Assembly: GCF_044197065.1 (NCBI RefSeq)
Contig: NZ_JBIQOI010000007.1
Coordinates: 62,001 to 126,000 of the forward strand
Source: Kluyvera ascorbata_C
GTDB lineage: Bacteria > Pseudomonadota > Gammaproteobacteria > Enterobacterales > Enterobacteriaceae
Direction: 5' to 3'
Length of the DNA: 64,000 bases
In this document: positions 41,764-50,627 of the stretch, in pieces
Layout of the letters: the number at the start of each line of letters is the position of its first letter
How positions within the stretch are numbered: the first letter of the stretch is position 1
The notes under the pieces: generated by a model
Told to the model about the DNA's origin: nothing
The model's input: only the letters and a program-made list of their open reading frames with translations
The model's database searches: none
Position numbers and translations under genes: made by a program

Positions 41764-43107
41764 ATGTTAAACAGTATATTAATCATACTCTGTCTGATCG
41801 CTGTAAGTGCGTTCTTCTCTATCTCTGAGATCTCACTTGCGGCATCACGCAAGATCAAACTGAAACTGCTTTCTGATGAAGGCAATATCAACGCCCTACG
41901 TGTTTTAAAAATGCAGGAAAACCCCGGTATGTTCTTTACCGTGGTGCAAATCGGCCTTAACGCCGTTGCCATTCTCGGCGGTATCGTCGGCGACGCCGCT
42001 TTCTCTCCCGCTTTCCACTCCTTGTTCTCAAAATACATGTCAGCGGAACTCTCCGAGCAGCTGAGCTTTATCCTCTCCTTCTCGCTGGTGACCGGGATGT
42101 TTATCCTGTTCGCGGATTTAACCCCGAAACGCATCGGTATGATTGCGCCTGAAGCCGTGGCTTTGCGTATCATCAACCCGATGCGCTTCTGCCTGGCGGT
42201 CTTCCGGCCGCTGGTGTGGTTCTTCAACGGCATGGCCAACATCATCTTCCGCATCTTCAAGCTGCCGATGGTGCGTAAAGACGACATTACCTCCGATGAT
42301 ATCTACGCGGTGGTCGAGGCCGGCGCGCTGGCTGGCGTGCTGCGTAAGCAAGAGCACGAGCTGATTGAAAACGTATTCGAGCTGGAATCCCGTACCGTGC
42401 CGTCGTCCATGACCCCGCGCGAGAACGTTATCTGGTTCGATCTGCACGAAGACGAACAAAGCCTGAAAAACAAAGTCGCCGAACATCCGCACTCCAAGTT
42501 CCTGGTGTGTAATGAAGACATTGACCACATCATTGGCTACGTCGACTCCAAAGACCTGCTGAACCGCGTGCTGGCTAACCAGAGCATGGCGCTGAACAGC
42601 GGCGTGCAGATCCGCAATACGCTGATTGTACCGGACACCCTCACCCTCTCTGAGGCGCTGGAAAGTTTCAAAACCGCCGGGGAAGACTTCGCGGTTATCA
42701 TGAACGAATACGCGCTGGTGGTAGGGATCATCACTCTTAACGACGTGATGACAACCCTGATGGGCGACCTGGTGGGTCAGGGGCTGGAAGAGCAAATCGT
42801 TGCCCGTGACGAGAACTCCTGGCTGATTGACGGCGGTACGCCGATTGATGACGTGATGCGCGTGCTGGATATCGACGACTTCCCGCAGTCGGACAACTAT
42901 GAAACCATCGGCGGCTTCATGATGTTTATGCTGCGCAAAATCCCGAAACGTACCGACGCAGTGAAGTTCTCCGGCTACAAGTTTGAAGTGGTGGATATCG
43001 ATAACTACCGCATCGACCAGCTGCTGGTGACGCGCATTGATAACAAGCCGACGGTACTGGTGCCGAAGCAGTCGGATATCACTGAAAGCGAACAGCACGG
43101 CGCGTAA
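41764..43107 (+). CDS. paeA: Polyamine exporter PaeA (YtfL), CorC/HCC-type
   Basis: A 447-residue inner-membrane protein equal in length to E. coli YtfL, which was reported to export putrescine and cadaverine and protect stationary cells from them. N-terminal DUF21/CNNM domain with four membrane segments (to about residue 150), two CBS domains (about 205-330: TPRENVIWFDLHEDE, EDFAVIMNEYALVVGIITLNDVM), and a C-terminal CorC-type domain (DENSWLIDGGTPIDDVMRVL). The N-terminus MLNSILIILCLIAVSAFFSISE matches the family. Confidence 0.94.
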   Translation: MLNSILIILCLIAVSAFFSISEISLAASRKIKLKLLSDEGNINALRVLKMQENPGMFFTVVQIGLNAVAILGGIVGDAAFSPAFHSLFSKYMSAELSEQLSFILSFSLVTGMFILFADLTPKRIGMIAPEAVALRIINPMRFCLAVFRPLVWFFNGMANIIFRIFKLPMVRKDDITSDDIYAVVEAGALAGVLRKQEHELIENVFELESRTVPSSMTPRENVIWFDLHEDEQSLKNKVAEHPHSKFLVCNEDIDHIIGYVDSKDLLNRVLANQSMALNSGVQIRNTLIVPDTLTLSEALESFKTAGEDFAVIMNEYALVVGIITLNDVMTTLMGDLVGQGLEEQIVARDENSWLIDGGTPIDDVMRVLDIDDFPQSDNYETIGGFMMFMLRKIPKRTDAVKFSGYKFEVVDIDNYRIDQLLVTRIDNKPTVLVPKQSDITESEQHGA

Positions 43108-43129
43108 AACGGCGGTGCCAGAAACATCA

Positions 43130-43154
43130 ACGGCTCCCATTGGGAGCCGTTTTT
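43130..43154 (+). terminator. ytfL intrinsic terminator
   Basis: ACGGCTCCC, loop ATT, GGGAGCCGT followed by TTTT, 23 bases after the ytfL stop. Confidence 0.9.
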
Positions 43155-43177
43155 AATTCTGCCGCATCGTGTTCTGA

Positions 43178-43384
43178 TTACGCCATGTCAGTCTGTAGGC
43201 GTAACACGTGGCGGTTAACTTCAGACATCACAGAAAGGTGCTGAATGTCTCTGACTTTTGGGATAAGAATTTTGCCCTTATCAAATTCAAAAGCGCCAAC
43301 GTCCTTGATGTACAACCGTCCACGGAACAGGGTCTTAACGTATTTGGCTACCTGAAACGGGTTGTAGCGTTGGAAAATTTTCAT
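43178..43384 (-). CDS. ytfK: YtfK, SpoT-activating stress protein
   Basis: A 68-residue protein equal in length to E. coli YtfK, which binds SpoT and tips it toward (p)ppGpp synthesis during phosphate or fatty-acid starvation. Nearly all of the sequence is conserved (MKIFQRYNPFQVAKYVK, AFEFDKGKILIPKV). ATG 43384 with AGGAG seven bases upstream is preferred over an in-frame start five codons earlier. Confidence 0.94.
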   Translation of the reverse strand: MKIFQRYNPFQVAKYVKTLFRGRLYIKDVGAFEFDKGKILIPKVRDIQHLSVMSEVNRHVLRLQTDMA

Positions 43385-43399
43385 TCTAATCTCCTGCAA

Positions 43400-43705
43400 G
43401 TACTACGCCCTTGTTGTCCACATTTGGCTCAACGCTCCGGGGCGCAAAGTGAAGTACTTGTTAACTATAGTCCATAACAACAGAGGACCTCTATCATAGA
43501 GGCCCTTATTTACCTTTTTATTACAATAATTCAGAACTTTCTTTTCAGCTATACGACGAACACAGTATAAGCCTTCGATTTCGGGAGATTGTGTGCGTTC
43601 CTCCACAAACTGGCACCGCCTTTGCGGGAAAAAAACATAGATCGCACATATGATTAAAGCTATCGGCCAAGTGGTCGGATCACCTGCATATAAAAAGGAA
43701 AAACC
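43400..43705. other. AT-rich divergent intergenic region between ytfK and ytfJ
   Basis: 306 bp without a gene. It holds the divergent promoters, an exact hairpin CCTCTA-tca-TAGAGG (43486-43500) with no U-run, and AAAAAGGAAAAACC as the ytfJ RBS. E. coli ytfK is PhoB-controlled; I did not find a convincing Pho box by eye. Confidence 0.5.
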
Positions 43706-44260
43706 ATGACCCTACGAACCCTTCTGGCGGTTTCATTCCTGTTAATGCCGTTAATGGCAACCGCACATAACTTTACAAACGGACAGCGCGTTTCGCCGGT
43801 TGGCGTGGCGGATCGCGGCGAACTCATTCTCGATAATGATAAGTTTAGCTATAAAAACTGGAACAGCGCGCAGCTACCTGGGAAAGTGAGAGTCGTGCAA
43901 CATATTGCCGGGCGTTCATCGGCAAAAGAGAAAAATGCGACGCTGGTCGAGGCGATAAAAGCCGCTAAGTTGCCGCATGACCGCTACCAGACCACCACAA
44001 TTGTTAACACTGATGATGCGATTCCGGGCTCCTCTATCTTCGTGCGCAGCAGCATCGAAAGTAATAAGAAGCTCTACCCTTGGTCACAGTTTATTGTCGA
44101 CAGCGATGGTCTGGTGCGCAAAGCCTGGCAGTTGGATGAAGGCAGTTCGGCGATTGTGGTACTGGACAAAGAGGGACGGGTTCAGTGGGCCAAAGATGGC
44201 GCGCTGACGCAGGAAGAAGTGCAGCAGGTGGTTGCCCTGCTGCATAAGCTACTGAATTAA
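43706..44260 (+). CDS. ytfJ: Periplasmic YtfJ-family protein
   Basis: A 184-residue exported protein, same length as E. coli YtfJ. Signal peptide of about 20 residues (MTLRTLLAVSFLLMPLMATA), then a thioredoxin-like fold (GKVRVVQHIAGRSSAKEKNATLVEAI) without the CxxC motif. Biochemical role is not established. Its stop overlaps the convergent cysQ stop by four bases. Confidence 0.92.
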   Translation: MTLRTLLAVSFLLMPLMATAHNFTNGQRVSPVGVADRGELILDNDKFSYKNWNSAQLPGKVRVVQHIAGRSSAKEKNATLVEAIKAAKLPHDRYQTTTIVNTDDAIPGSSIFVRSSIESNKKLYPWSQFIVDSDGLVRKAWQLDEGSSAIVVLDKEGRVQWAKDGALTQEEVQQVVALLHKLLN

Positions 44261-45003
44261 AAAATAGAGACGCGGAAGCCGGGGTTCAGGAACGATTCAC
44301 GCGGGGTGTAATCCAGCGTTTTGCCCTGCCAGTCGTTGACGTGTGCACCGGCAGCAGCAGCCACCGCGTGCCCTGCGGCGGTATCCCAGATATTAGTTGG
44401 CCCGAAGCGCGGGTAAAGCTGCGCTTCGCCTTCCGCCACCAGGCAGAACTTCAGCGACGAGCCGATAGACGCGGTGTCGTGTTCACCCAACTGCTGCAGA
44501 TACTCTTTCAGTTCGTCATCGTTGGCGTAGTGCGAACGGCTCACCACTACTTTCGGCGGGTTCGCGTCACGCACCTGAATCTGCTTACGCACGCCGCATT
44601 CTTCTTTCCACGCTTTGCCGTTTTCCGCGCTGTACATCACCTTGAGTACCGGTGCGAATACTACGCCCAGCACCGCTTTACCGTTTTCAATCAGCGCAAT
44701 GTTAACCGTGAACTCACCGTTGCGCTTGATGAACTCTTTGGTGCCGTCGAGCGGGTCCACCAGCCAATAGCGCTGCCAGTGCTGGCGTACATCCCAGCCC
44801 GGCGGGTCCTCTTCAGAAAGAATCGGCACGTCGGGCGTCAGCGCCTTCAGCCCTTTGATAATGACATGGTGCGCCGCGATATCGGCCGCCGTCACCGGGG
44901 AATCATCTTTCTTGCTGGTGACGTCCAGCGGCTGCTTTCCGTCATACACCTGCATAATGGCATCACCCGCGTCGCGCGCGAGTTGACAGACTTGTTCTAA
45001 CAT
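44257..45003 (-). CDS. cysQ: 3'(2'),5'-bisphosphate nucleotidase CysQ
   Basis: Cytoplasmic Mg-dependent phosphatase that removes PAP, a toxic by-product of sulfate assimilation, giving AMP. The 248-residue product (E. coli 246) has the inositol-monophosphatase-superfamily motifs: Glu64 in SEED and DPLDGTKEF (Asp83, Asp86), and WDTAAGHAVAAAAG near residue 207. Divergent from cpdB. Confidence 0.95.
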   Translation of the reverse strand: MLEQVCQLARDAGDAIMQVYDGKQPLDVTSKKDDSPVTAADIAAHHVIIKGLKALTPDVPILSEEDPPGWDVRQHWQRYWLVDPLDGTKEFIKRNGEFTVNIALIENGKAVLGVVFAPVLKVMYSAENGKAWKEECGVRKQIQVRDANPPKVVVSRSHYANDDELKEYLQQLGEHDTASIGSSLKFCLVAEGEAQLYPRFGPTNIWDTAAGHAVAAAAGAHVNDWQGKTLDYTPRESFLNPGFRVSIF

Positions 45004-45214
45004 TCTCCACCTCGTTGAGATTACAGTGGCGTTAACTTATTGTTTTATTTATATCGCATCGCCGTTAATTCTGCTATTCCCATCATCGTCCGGATATCTG
45101 TGAACCGTTACCGATTTCCTGTCACGCTTTTCTGGCATGATTCACATCCTCGTAAGTAACAGAATACAAATACATTTAAATCTGTGTGTCAGATCTAAAA
45201 AAAGGATGCCTCTG

Positions 45215-47158
45215 ATGATCAAGTTTAGCGCAACGCTTCTGGCGACGCTGATTGCCGCCAGCGTGAATGCCGCCACGGTGGATCTCCGCATTATGGAAAC
45301 CACTGATTTACATAGCAACATGATGGATTTTGATTACTACAAAGATACCGCCACCGAGAAGTTCGGCCTGGTGCGCACCGCGAGCCTGATTAATGCCGCT
45401 CGCGACGAAGTGAAAAACAGCGTACTGGTCGATAACGGTGACGTTATTCAGGGCAGCCCAATGGGCGATTACATGGCGGCCAAAGGGTTGAAACAGGGCG
45501 ACGTTCACCCGGTTTATAAAGCCATGAACCTGCTCGATTACAGCGTCGGCAACCTCGGTAACCACGAATTCAACTACGGGCTGGATTACCTGCACAAAGC
45601 GCTAGCGGGAGCTAAATTCCCGTACGTTAACGCCAATATCATCGACGTTAAGACCAAAAAGCCGCTGTTTACGCCATATCTGATTAAAGAGACAGAGGTT
45701 GTCGATAAAGACGGTCACAAGCAAACGCTGAAGATTGGCTATATCGGCTTTGTGCCGCCGCAGATCATGACCTGGGATAAGGCCAATCTAAGCGGTAAAG
45801 TGACGGTGAACGACATCACCGAAACCGCGCGTCACTACGTGCCGGAGATGCGCGCCAAGGGTGCCGACGTGGTGGTGGTGATTGCCCACTCCGGCCTCTC
45901 CGCTGATCCGTATCAGGCAATGGCGGAGAACTCCGTCTATTACTTAAGCCAGGTGCCGGGCGTCGATGCCATTATGTTTGGCCACGCGCATGCAGTTTTC
46001 CCGAGCAAAGATTTCGCCAGCATCAAAGGGGCGGATATCGAAAAAGGCACGCTTAACGGTATTCCAGCGGTGATGCCGGGGATGTGGGGCGACCATCTTG
46101 GCGTGGTTGACCTGGTGCTGAACAACGACAGCGGCAAGTGGCAGGTGACTTCCGCGCAGGCTCAGGCTCGCCCAATCTATGACGCCGTCGCGAAAAAATC
46201 ACTGGCAGCGGAAGACCACAAACTGGTTGATGCGCTGAAGGCCGATCACGACGCCACCCGCGAGTTCGTCAGCAAGCCGATTGGCAAGTCCTCCGACAAT
46301 ATGTACAGCTACCTGGCGCTGGTGCAGGACGACCCAACCGTGCAGGTGGTCAACATGGCGCAGAAGGCCTACGTTGAGCACTTTATTCAGGGCGACCCGG
46401 ATCTGGCAAAACTGCCGGTGCTGTCTGCCGCCGCACCGTTTAAAGTCGGCGGACGTAAGAACGACCCGGCAAGCTACGTTGAAGTGGAAAAAGGTCAACT
46501 GACCTTCCGCAACGCCGCCGACCTCTATCTCTATCCAAACACCCTGGTGGTGGTGAAAGCCAGCGGTAAAGAAGTGAAAGAGTGGCTGGAGTGCTCGGCC
46601 GGGCAGTTCAACCAGATTGACCCACACAGCAGCAAGCCACAATCGCTGATTAACTGGGACGGTTTCCGCACCTATAACTTCGACATTATCGATGGCGTAG
46701 ATTATCAGGTCGATGTGACCCAACCGGCGCGCTACGACGGCGAATGCCAGAGCCTTAATCCGAAATCCGAGCGCATCAAGAATCTGACCTTTAACGGCAA
46801 GCCTATCGATCCGAACGCCACGTTCCTCGTCGCCACCAACAACTATCGCGCTTACGGCGGTAAGTTCGCGGGCACCGGCGATGCGCATATTGCCTTTGCG
46901 TCACCGGATGAAAACCGTTCGGTACTGGCGGCATGGATTGGCGAGCAGTCGAAGAAAGCCGGAGAAATTCACCCAGCGGCGGACAACAACTGGCGTCTGG
47001 CACCGATTCACAGCGATACCAAACTGGATATCCGCTTTGAAACCTCACCGTCAGAAAAAGCCGCGGCGTTTATCAAAGAGAAAGCGCAGTATCCGATGAA
47101 GCAGGTAGCGACGGATGATATTGGGTTTGCGATTTATCAGCTCGATTTGAGTAAGTAA
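45215..47158 (+). CDS. cpdB: Periplasmic 2',3'-cyclic-nucleotide 2'-phosphodiesterase/3'-nucleotidase
   Basis: A 647-residue periplasmic bifunctional enzyme that opens 2',3'-cyclic nucleotides and dephosphorylates 3'-nucleotides for scavenging. Signal peptide MIKFSATLLATLIAASVNA, N-terminal metallophosphatase domain (TTDLHSNMMDFDYY, LGNHEFNYGLD, FGHAHAVFP) and C-terminal 5'-nucleotidase-type substrate domain from about residue 375. ATG 45215 gives the E. coli start and length; the longer frame from 45137 is intergenic. AAAGGA precedes it. Confidence 0.96.
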   Translation: MIKFSATLLATLIAASVNAATVDLRIMETTDLHSNMMDFDYYKDTATEKFGLVRTASLINAARDEVKNSVLVDNGDVIQGSPMGDYMAAKGLKQGDVHPVYKAMNLLDYSVGNLGNHEFNYGLDYLHKALAGAKFPYVNANIIDVKTKKPLFTPYLIKETEVVDKDGHKQTLKIGYIGFVPPQIMTWDKANLSGKVTVNDITETARHYVPEMRAKGADVVVVIAHSGLSADPYQAMAENSVYYLSQVPGVDAIMFGHAHAVFPSKDFASIKGADIEKGTLNGIPAVMPGMWGDHLGVVDLVLNNDSGKWQVTSAQAQARPIYDAVAKKSLAAEDHKLVDALKADHDATREFVSKPIGKSSDNMYSYLALVQDDPTVQVVNMAQKAYVEHFIQGDPDLAKLPVLSAAAPFKVGGRKNDPASYVEVEKGQLTFRNAADLYLYPNTLVVVKASGKEVKEWLECSAGQFNQIDPHSSKPQSLINWDGFRTYNFDIIDGVDYQVDVTQPARYDGECQSLNPKSERIKNLTFNGKPIDPNATFLVATNNYRAYGGKFAGTGDAHIAFASPDENRSVLAAWIGEQSKKAGEIHPAADNNWRLAPIHSDTKLDIRFETSPSEKAAAFIKEKAQYPMKQVATDDIGFAIYQLDLSK

Positions 47159-47164
47159 AAGACC

Positions 47165-47243
47165 TGCCGGGTGGCGGCTACGCCTTACCCGGCCTACGCG
47201 CGAGTTAGCATGGTAGGCCGGATAAGCGCAGCGCCATCCGGCA
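47165..47243. repeat. REP/BIME element
   Basis: GCCGGGTGGCGGCTACGCCT-TACCCGGCCTAC and GTAGGCCGGATAAGCGCAGC-GCCATCCGGCA, between convergent cpdB and ytfH. Confidence 0.85.
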
Positions 47244-47264
47244 AACGAAGCCCGGCCGAGGCGT

Positions 47265-47651
47265 TTACGCCGACGCCGGGTTCTGCTGCGCCATCACCGT
47301 CGGCAAATTCACCTCAATCCAGTCCGCCAGCGCCGCCACCTTCTCACTCACCTCTTCCCCCAGCGGCGTCAGGCTATACTCAACGTGCGGCGGGACCACC
47401 GGGTAAGAGATGCGGTTGAGGAAACCATCCTGCTCCAGCGCCTGCAGCGACTGGGCGAGCATTTTTTCGCTGACCCCGCCCATCTTGCGGCGCAGGTCGC
47501 TAAAGCGATGCGTACCTTCACGCAGCGCCACCAGAATCAGTACGCCCCAACGGCTGGTCACGTGTTTGAGCACGTCCCGCGAAGGGCAGCTTTCGGCAAA
47601 CAGATTGCCGTTGCGCAGCTTTTGCGTCAGCGTCGGATTTATTTCTTTCAT
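47265..47651 (-). CDS. ytfH: HxlR-family transcriptional regulator YtfH
   Basis: A 128-residue winged-helix regulator (E. coli YtfH 126). The single Cys in NLFAESCPSRDVL is the HxlR-type sensor position; the DNA-binding core is RFSDLRRKMGGVSEKMLAQSLQALEQDGFL. It is divergent from the quinone oxidoreductase gene and probably controls it in response to thiol or quinone stress, by analogy with HxlR/QorR proteins. Confidence 0.92.
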   Translation of the reverse strand: MKEINPTLTQKLRNGNLFAESCPSRDVLKHVTSRWGVLILVALREGTHRFSDLRRKMGGVSEKMLAQSLQALEQDGFLNRISYPVVPPHVEYSLTPLGEEVSEKVAALADWIEVNLPTVMAQQNPASA

Positions 47652-47675
47652 ACTTACCTTTTTGTACGTACTTAC
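47651..47675. promoter_or_regulatory. Direct repeats in the ytfH-ytfG intergenic region
   Basis: TACTTAC occurs at 47651-47657 and 47669-47675, 18 bp apart, flanking a GTACGTAC palindrome. This is the likely binding zone of the HxlR-type regulator YtfH. Confidence 0.45.
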
Positions 47676-47735
47676 TAAAAGTTAGTTAAGGTGTTAGCTT
47701 ACCACAACACCATACGAATACGAAGGAGAAGCCCC

Positions 47736-48584
47736 ATGATCGCCATTACCGGAGCCACCGGCCAACTCGGCCAGCACGTCATTACTAACCTGCTCAACAC
47801 CACCGCCGCTAACCAGTTGGTTGCCGTCGTCCGCAACCCGGCGAAAGCCGAAGCGCTGAGCCAGAAAGGGATCGTCGTTCGTCAGGCCGATTACGGCGAC
47901 GAAGCGGCGCTGACCAAAGCCCTGCAGGGCGTGGACAAGCTGCTGATTATCTCCTCCAGCGAAGTCGGCCAGCGCGCACCGCAGCACCGTAATATCATCA
48001 ATGCCGCCAAAGCTGCGGGCGTGAAATTCATCGCCTACACCAGCCTGCTGCACGCTGATAAATCCCCGCTGGGCCTGCACGTAGAACACGTTGAAACCGA
48101 GAAGATGCTGGCTGATTCCGGCATTCCTTATGCGCTGCTGCGTAACGGCTGGTACACCGAAAACTACCTGGCGAGCGCACCGCCTGCGCTGGAACACGGC
48201 GTGTTTATCGGTGCGGCCGGTGAAGGCAAAATTGCCTCAGCTACCCGCGCTGACTACGCCGCTGCCGCCGCGCGCGTCATCGCTGAAGAAGGTCATGCTG
48301 GGAAGGTTTACGAGCTGGCGGGCGACCACGGCTGGACGCTCAGCGAACTGGCCGCTGAGCTGGCAAAACAGAGCGGTAAAAAAGTAGTGTATCAGAACCT
48401 GAGCCAGGCCGATTTCGCCGCCGCGCTCAAAAGCGTTGGCCTGCCTGCCGGTCTGGCTGACATGCTGGCGGACTCTGACGTTGGCGCGTCAAAAGGCGGC
48501 CTGTTCGACGACAGTCACACCCTGAGCAAACTGATTGGCCGCCCAACCACGCCGCTTGCTGAGAGCGTCAAAGGCATCCTGTAA
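47736..48584 (+). CDS. qorB: NAD(P)H:quinone oxidoreductase 2
   Basis: A 282-residue NmrA-like atypical SDR (E. coli YtfG/QorB 286). The NADPH-binding motif is ITGATGQLGQHV at residues 3-14. It reduces quinones. ATG 47736 with AAGGAG eight bases upstream; the frame further upstream is promoter. Divergent from ytfH. Confidence 0.94.
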   Translation: MIAITGATGQLGQHVITNLLNTTAANQLVAVVRNPAKAEALSQKGIVVRQADYGDEAALTKALQGVDKLLIISSSEVGQRAPQHRNIINAAKAAGVKFIAYTSLLHADKSPLGLHVEHVETEKMLADSGIPYALLRNGWYTENYLASAPPALEHGVFIGAAGEGKIASATRADYAAAAARVIAEEGHAGKVYELAGDHGWTLSELAAELAKQSGKKVVYQNLSQADFAAALKSVGLPAGLADMLADSDVGASKGGLFDDSHTLSKLIGRPTTPLAESVKGIL

Positions 48585-48665
48585 TCGTTAAAAATCGGTT
48601 AAATGTGGTAGCGCCCCCGCGGGCCATCTCTGATAATAAAAGAATGGTCCAGGGGGAAACATCAC

Positions 48666-49490
48666 GTGCAAGGCGTACCAGAACAGTTCAGCGATGAGAA
48701 AGACAGCGCCCGCTTTCGCCATCTGGCGCAGGTGCCGGGCGTTGAGCTTTATCATGCGCATATCTCCCGTTACGCCTTTGAACCCCACACCCACGAAGCG
48801 TTTGGCATCGGCGTCATTGAAGCCGGAGCCGAGCGTTTTCGCTATCGCGGTACCCAGCACGTTGCACCGGTCCACTCGGTTGTCACTATGAACCCTGACG
48901 AACTGCACACCGGCGAGGCGGAAACCGCCGACGGCTGGCGTTATCGGATGATTTATCTTCAGCCCGACCTGCTCGAAGAGGTCATCGGCATTCGCCACTG
49001 GTGGTTTGACGACGTCACCCGCCACGACCCGCAGCGCTCGTTGTTGATTGGCCGCCAGATCCACGCCCTGTGGCATACCGACGACCCACTCGCGCAAAAA
49101 GGGCTACTGCTCGATATGATAGACACCTTCCAGCCGCTGGCCTGTCATGCACCGGTGCTGGCGGAAGGGGCGCACCGCTTTGCCCACGTGCGCGACTATC
49201 TCTATGACAACTACATGCACCCGATTACCCTCGACGAACTGGCGAACGTCGCGGCGCTGAGCCCGTGGCATTTCCAGCGCCAGTTCAAAGCCCATTTCCA
49301 CGTTACACCGCACCAGATGCTGATGGCCGTACGCTTATGGCGCGCTAAAGAGTTTCTGACCCACGGCATGCCCGCCGCTGAAGTCGCCGCCGCAACCGGG
49401 CTGACCGACCAGTCGCACCTCACCCGCGCCTTTACCCAGCGCTATGGCATTACCCCGGTGCGCTACCAAAAACAGGTTGTCCGTCGCTAA
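48666..49490 (+). CDS. AraC-family transcriptional regulator
   Basis: A 274-residue regulator with an N-terminal cupin-like sensor domain (YAFEPHTHEAFGIGVIEAG; NPDELHTGEAE) and a C-terminal double helix-turn-helix from about residue 170 (TLDELANVAALSPWHFQRQFK; AEVAAATGLTDQSHLTRAF). The start is GTG 48666 behind AGGGGGAAA. It precedes the EamA-type exporter by about 75 bp in the same direction, a common regulator-exporter pairing, so that transporter is a likely target. Confidence 0.86.
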   Translation: MQGVPEQFSDEKDSARFRHLAQVPGVELYHAHISRYAFEPHTHEAFGIGVIEAGAERFRYRGTQHVAPVHSVVTMNPDELHTGEAETADGWRYRMIYLQPDLLEEVIGIRHWWFDDVTRHDPQRSLLIGRQIHALWHTDDPLAQKGLLLDMIDTFQPLACHAPVLAEGAHRFAHVRDYLYDNYMHPITLDELANVAALSPWHFQRQFKAHFHVTPHQMLMAVRLWRAKEFLTHGMPAAEVAAATGLTDQSHLTRAFTQRYGITPVRYQKQVVRR

Positions 49491-49563
49491 TCAGCAATCT
49501 CATACAATACTGCACGCTTTTCCCCTCCTACACTTTTGTGCATGTTTAACAGAAGTGGAAGTC

Positions 49564-50535
49564 ATGATGATTAGCGGTGTGCTGTATGCCCTGTTAGCGG
49601 GTTTGATGTGGGGGCTGATTTTTGTCGGGCCGTTAATCGTGCCGGATTACCCGGCGGTGTTGCAGTCGATGGGGCGCTATCTGGCGCTGGGGCTGATTGC
49701 CCTGCCGCTGGCGTGGCTTGGCCGCGTGCGTTTGCGCCAGTTAACGCGTCAGGACTGGTGGACGGCGCTGGGGTTGACCATGGTCGGCAACCTTATCTAT
49801 TACGTCTGCCTTGCCAGCGCAATTCAGCGCACCGGTGCGCCGGTTTCAACAATGATCATCGCCACGCTGCCGGTGGTGATCCCGATTTTCGCCAACCTGC
49901 TCTATAGCCAGCGCGACGGTAAGCTGTCGTGGATGCGGCTGATGCCCGCGCTGGTGCTGATTGGCATCGGGCTGCTGTGCGTGAATATCGCCGAGCTGCG
50001 CCAGGGTTTGCCGGATTTCAGCGGCTGGCGCTACGGCTCCGGGATTGCGCTGGCGAGCGTGTCGGTGGTGTGCTGGGCATGGTATGCCCTACGTAACGCC
50101 CGCTGGCTGCGAGAAAACCCGCACCAGCCGCCGCTGATGTGGGCCACCGCACAGGCGCTGGTGACGCTGCCGGTTTCCGTTATCGGCTATGTCGCTGCCT
50201 GCCTGTGGCTCAACGTCCAGACGCCGGATTTCGCGCTGCCTTTCGGCCCGCGACCGGCGGTATTTATCGGGCTGATGATTGCGATTGCCGTGCTCTGTTC
50301 GTGGGTGGGCGCGCTGTGCTGGAACGTGGCGAGCCAGCGGCTGCCGACGGTGATCCTTGGGCCATTGATTGTCTTTGAAACGCTGGCGGGGTTGCTGTAC
50401 ACCTTCCTGCTGCGCCAGGAGATGCCGCCAATGTTGACGCTGAGCGGGATTACGCTGCTGGTAATCGGCGTGGTGATTGCGGTGCGGTCAAAACCGCAGA
50501 AACCGGCGGTGATGCCGGTTTCGGGGGATGCCTGA
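49564..50535 (+). CDS. EamA/DMT-family transporter
   Basis: A 323-residue inner-membrane protein with about ten segments in two EamA repeats (ISGVLYALLAGLMWGLIFVG; SGIALASVSVVCWAWYALR). The tandem ATGs at 49564 and 49567 are both possible; the second has better spacing to GGAAG. Substrates of this family are usually metabolites or drugs for export. Its stop codon (TGA, 50533-50535) lies inside the first bases of a REP element. Confidence 0.85.
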   Translation: MMISGVLYALLAGLMWGLIFVGPLIVPDYPAVLQSMGRYLALGLIALPLAWLGRVRLRQLTRQDWWTALGLTMVGNLIYYVCLASAIQRTGAPVSTMIIATLPVVIPIFANLLYSQRDGKLSWMRLMPALVLIGIGLLCVNIAELRQGLPDFSGWRYGSGIALASVSVVCWAWYALRNARWLRENPHQPPLMWATAQALVTLPVSVIGYVAACLWLNVQTPDFALPFGPRPAVFIGLMIAIAVLCSWVGALCWNVASQRLPTVILGPLIVFETLAGLLYTFLLRQEMPPMLTLSGITLLVIGVVIAVRSKPQKPAVMPVSGDA

Positions 50536-50611
50536 TGGCGCTGCGCTTATCAGGCCTACAGGGGCAGAGCCGTTTGTAGGCCGGATAAGGCGTTCACGCC
50601 GCCATCCGGCA
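50530..50611. repeat. REP/BIME element overlapping an EamA gene stop
   Basis: GCCTGATGGCGCTGCGCTTA-TCAGGCCTAC and GTAGGCCGGATAAGGCGTTC-ACGCCGCCATCCGGCA. The first unit starts within the last codons of the upstream gene and provides its TGA. Confidence 0.85.
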
Positions 50612-50627
50612 ATGTGCTCGCGGTGAC

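Noticed and set aside
43486..43500. CCTCTAtcaTAGAGG as a terminator for ytfK or ytfJ
   Set aside because: It lies upstream of both divergent genes and has no U-run on either strand.
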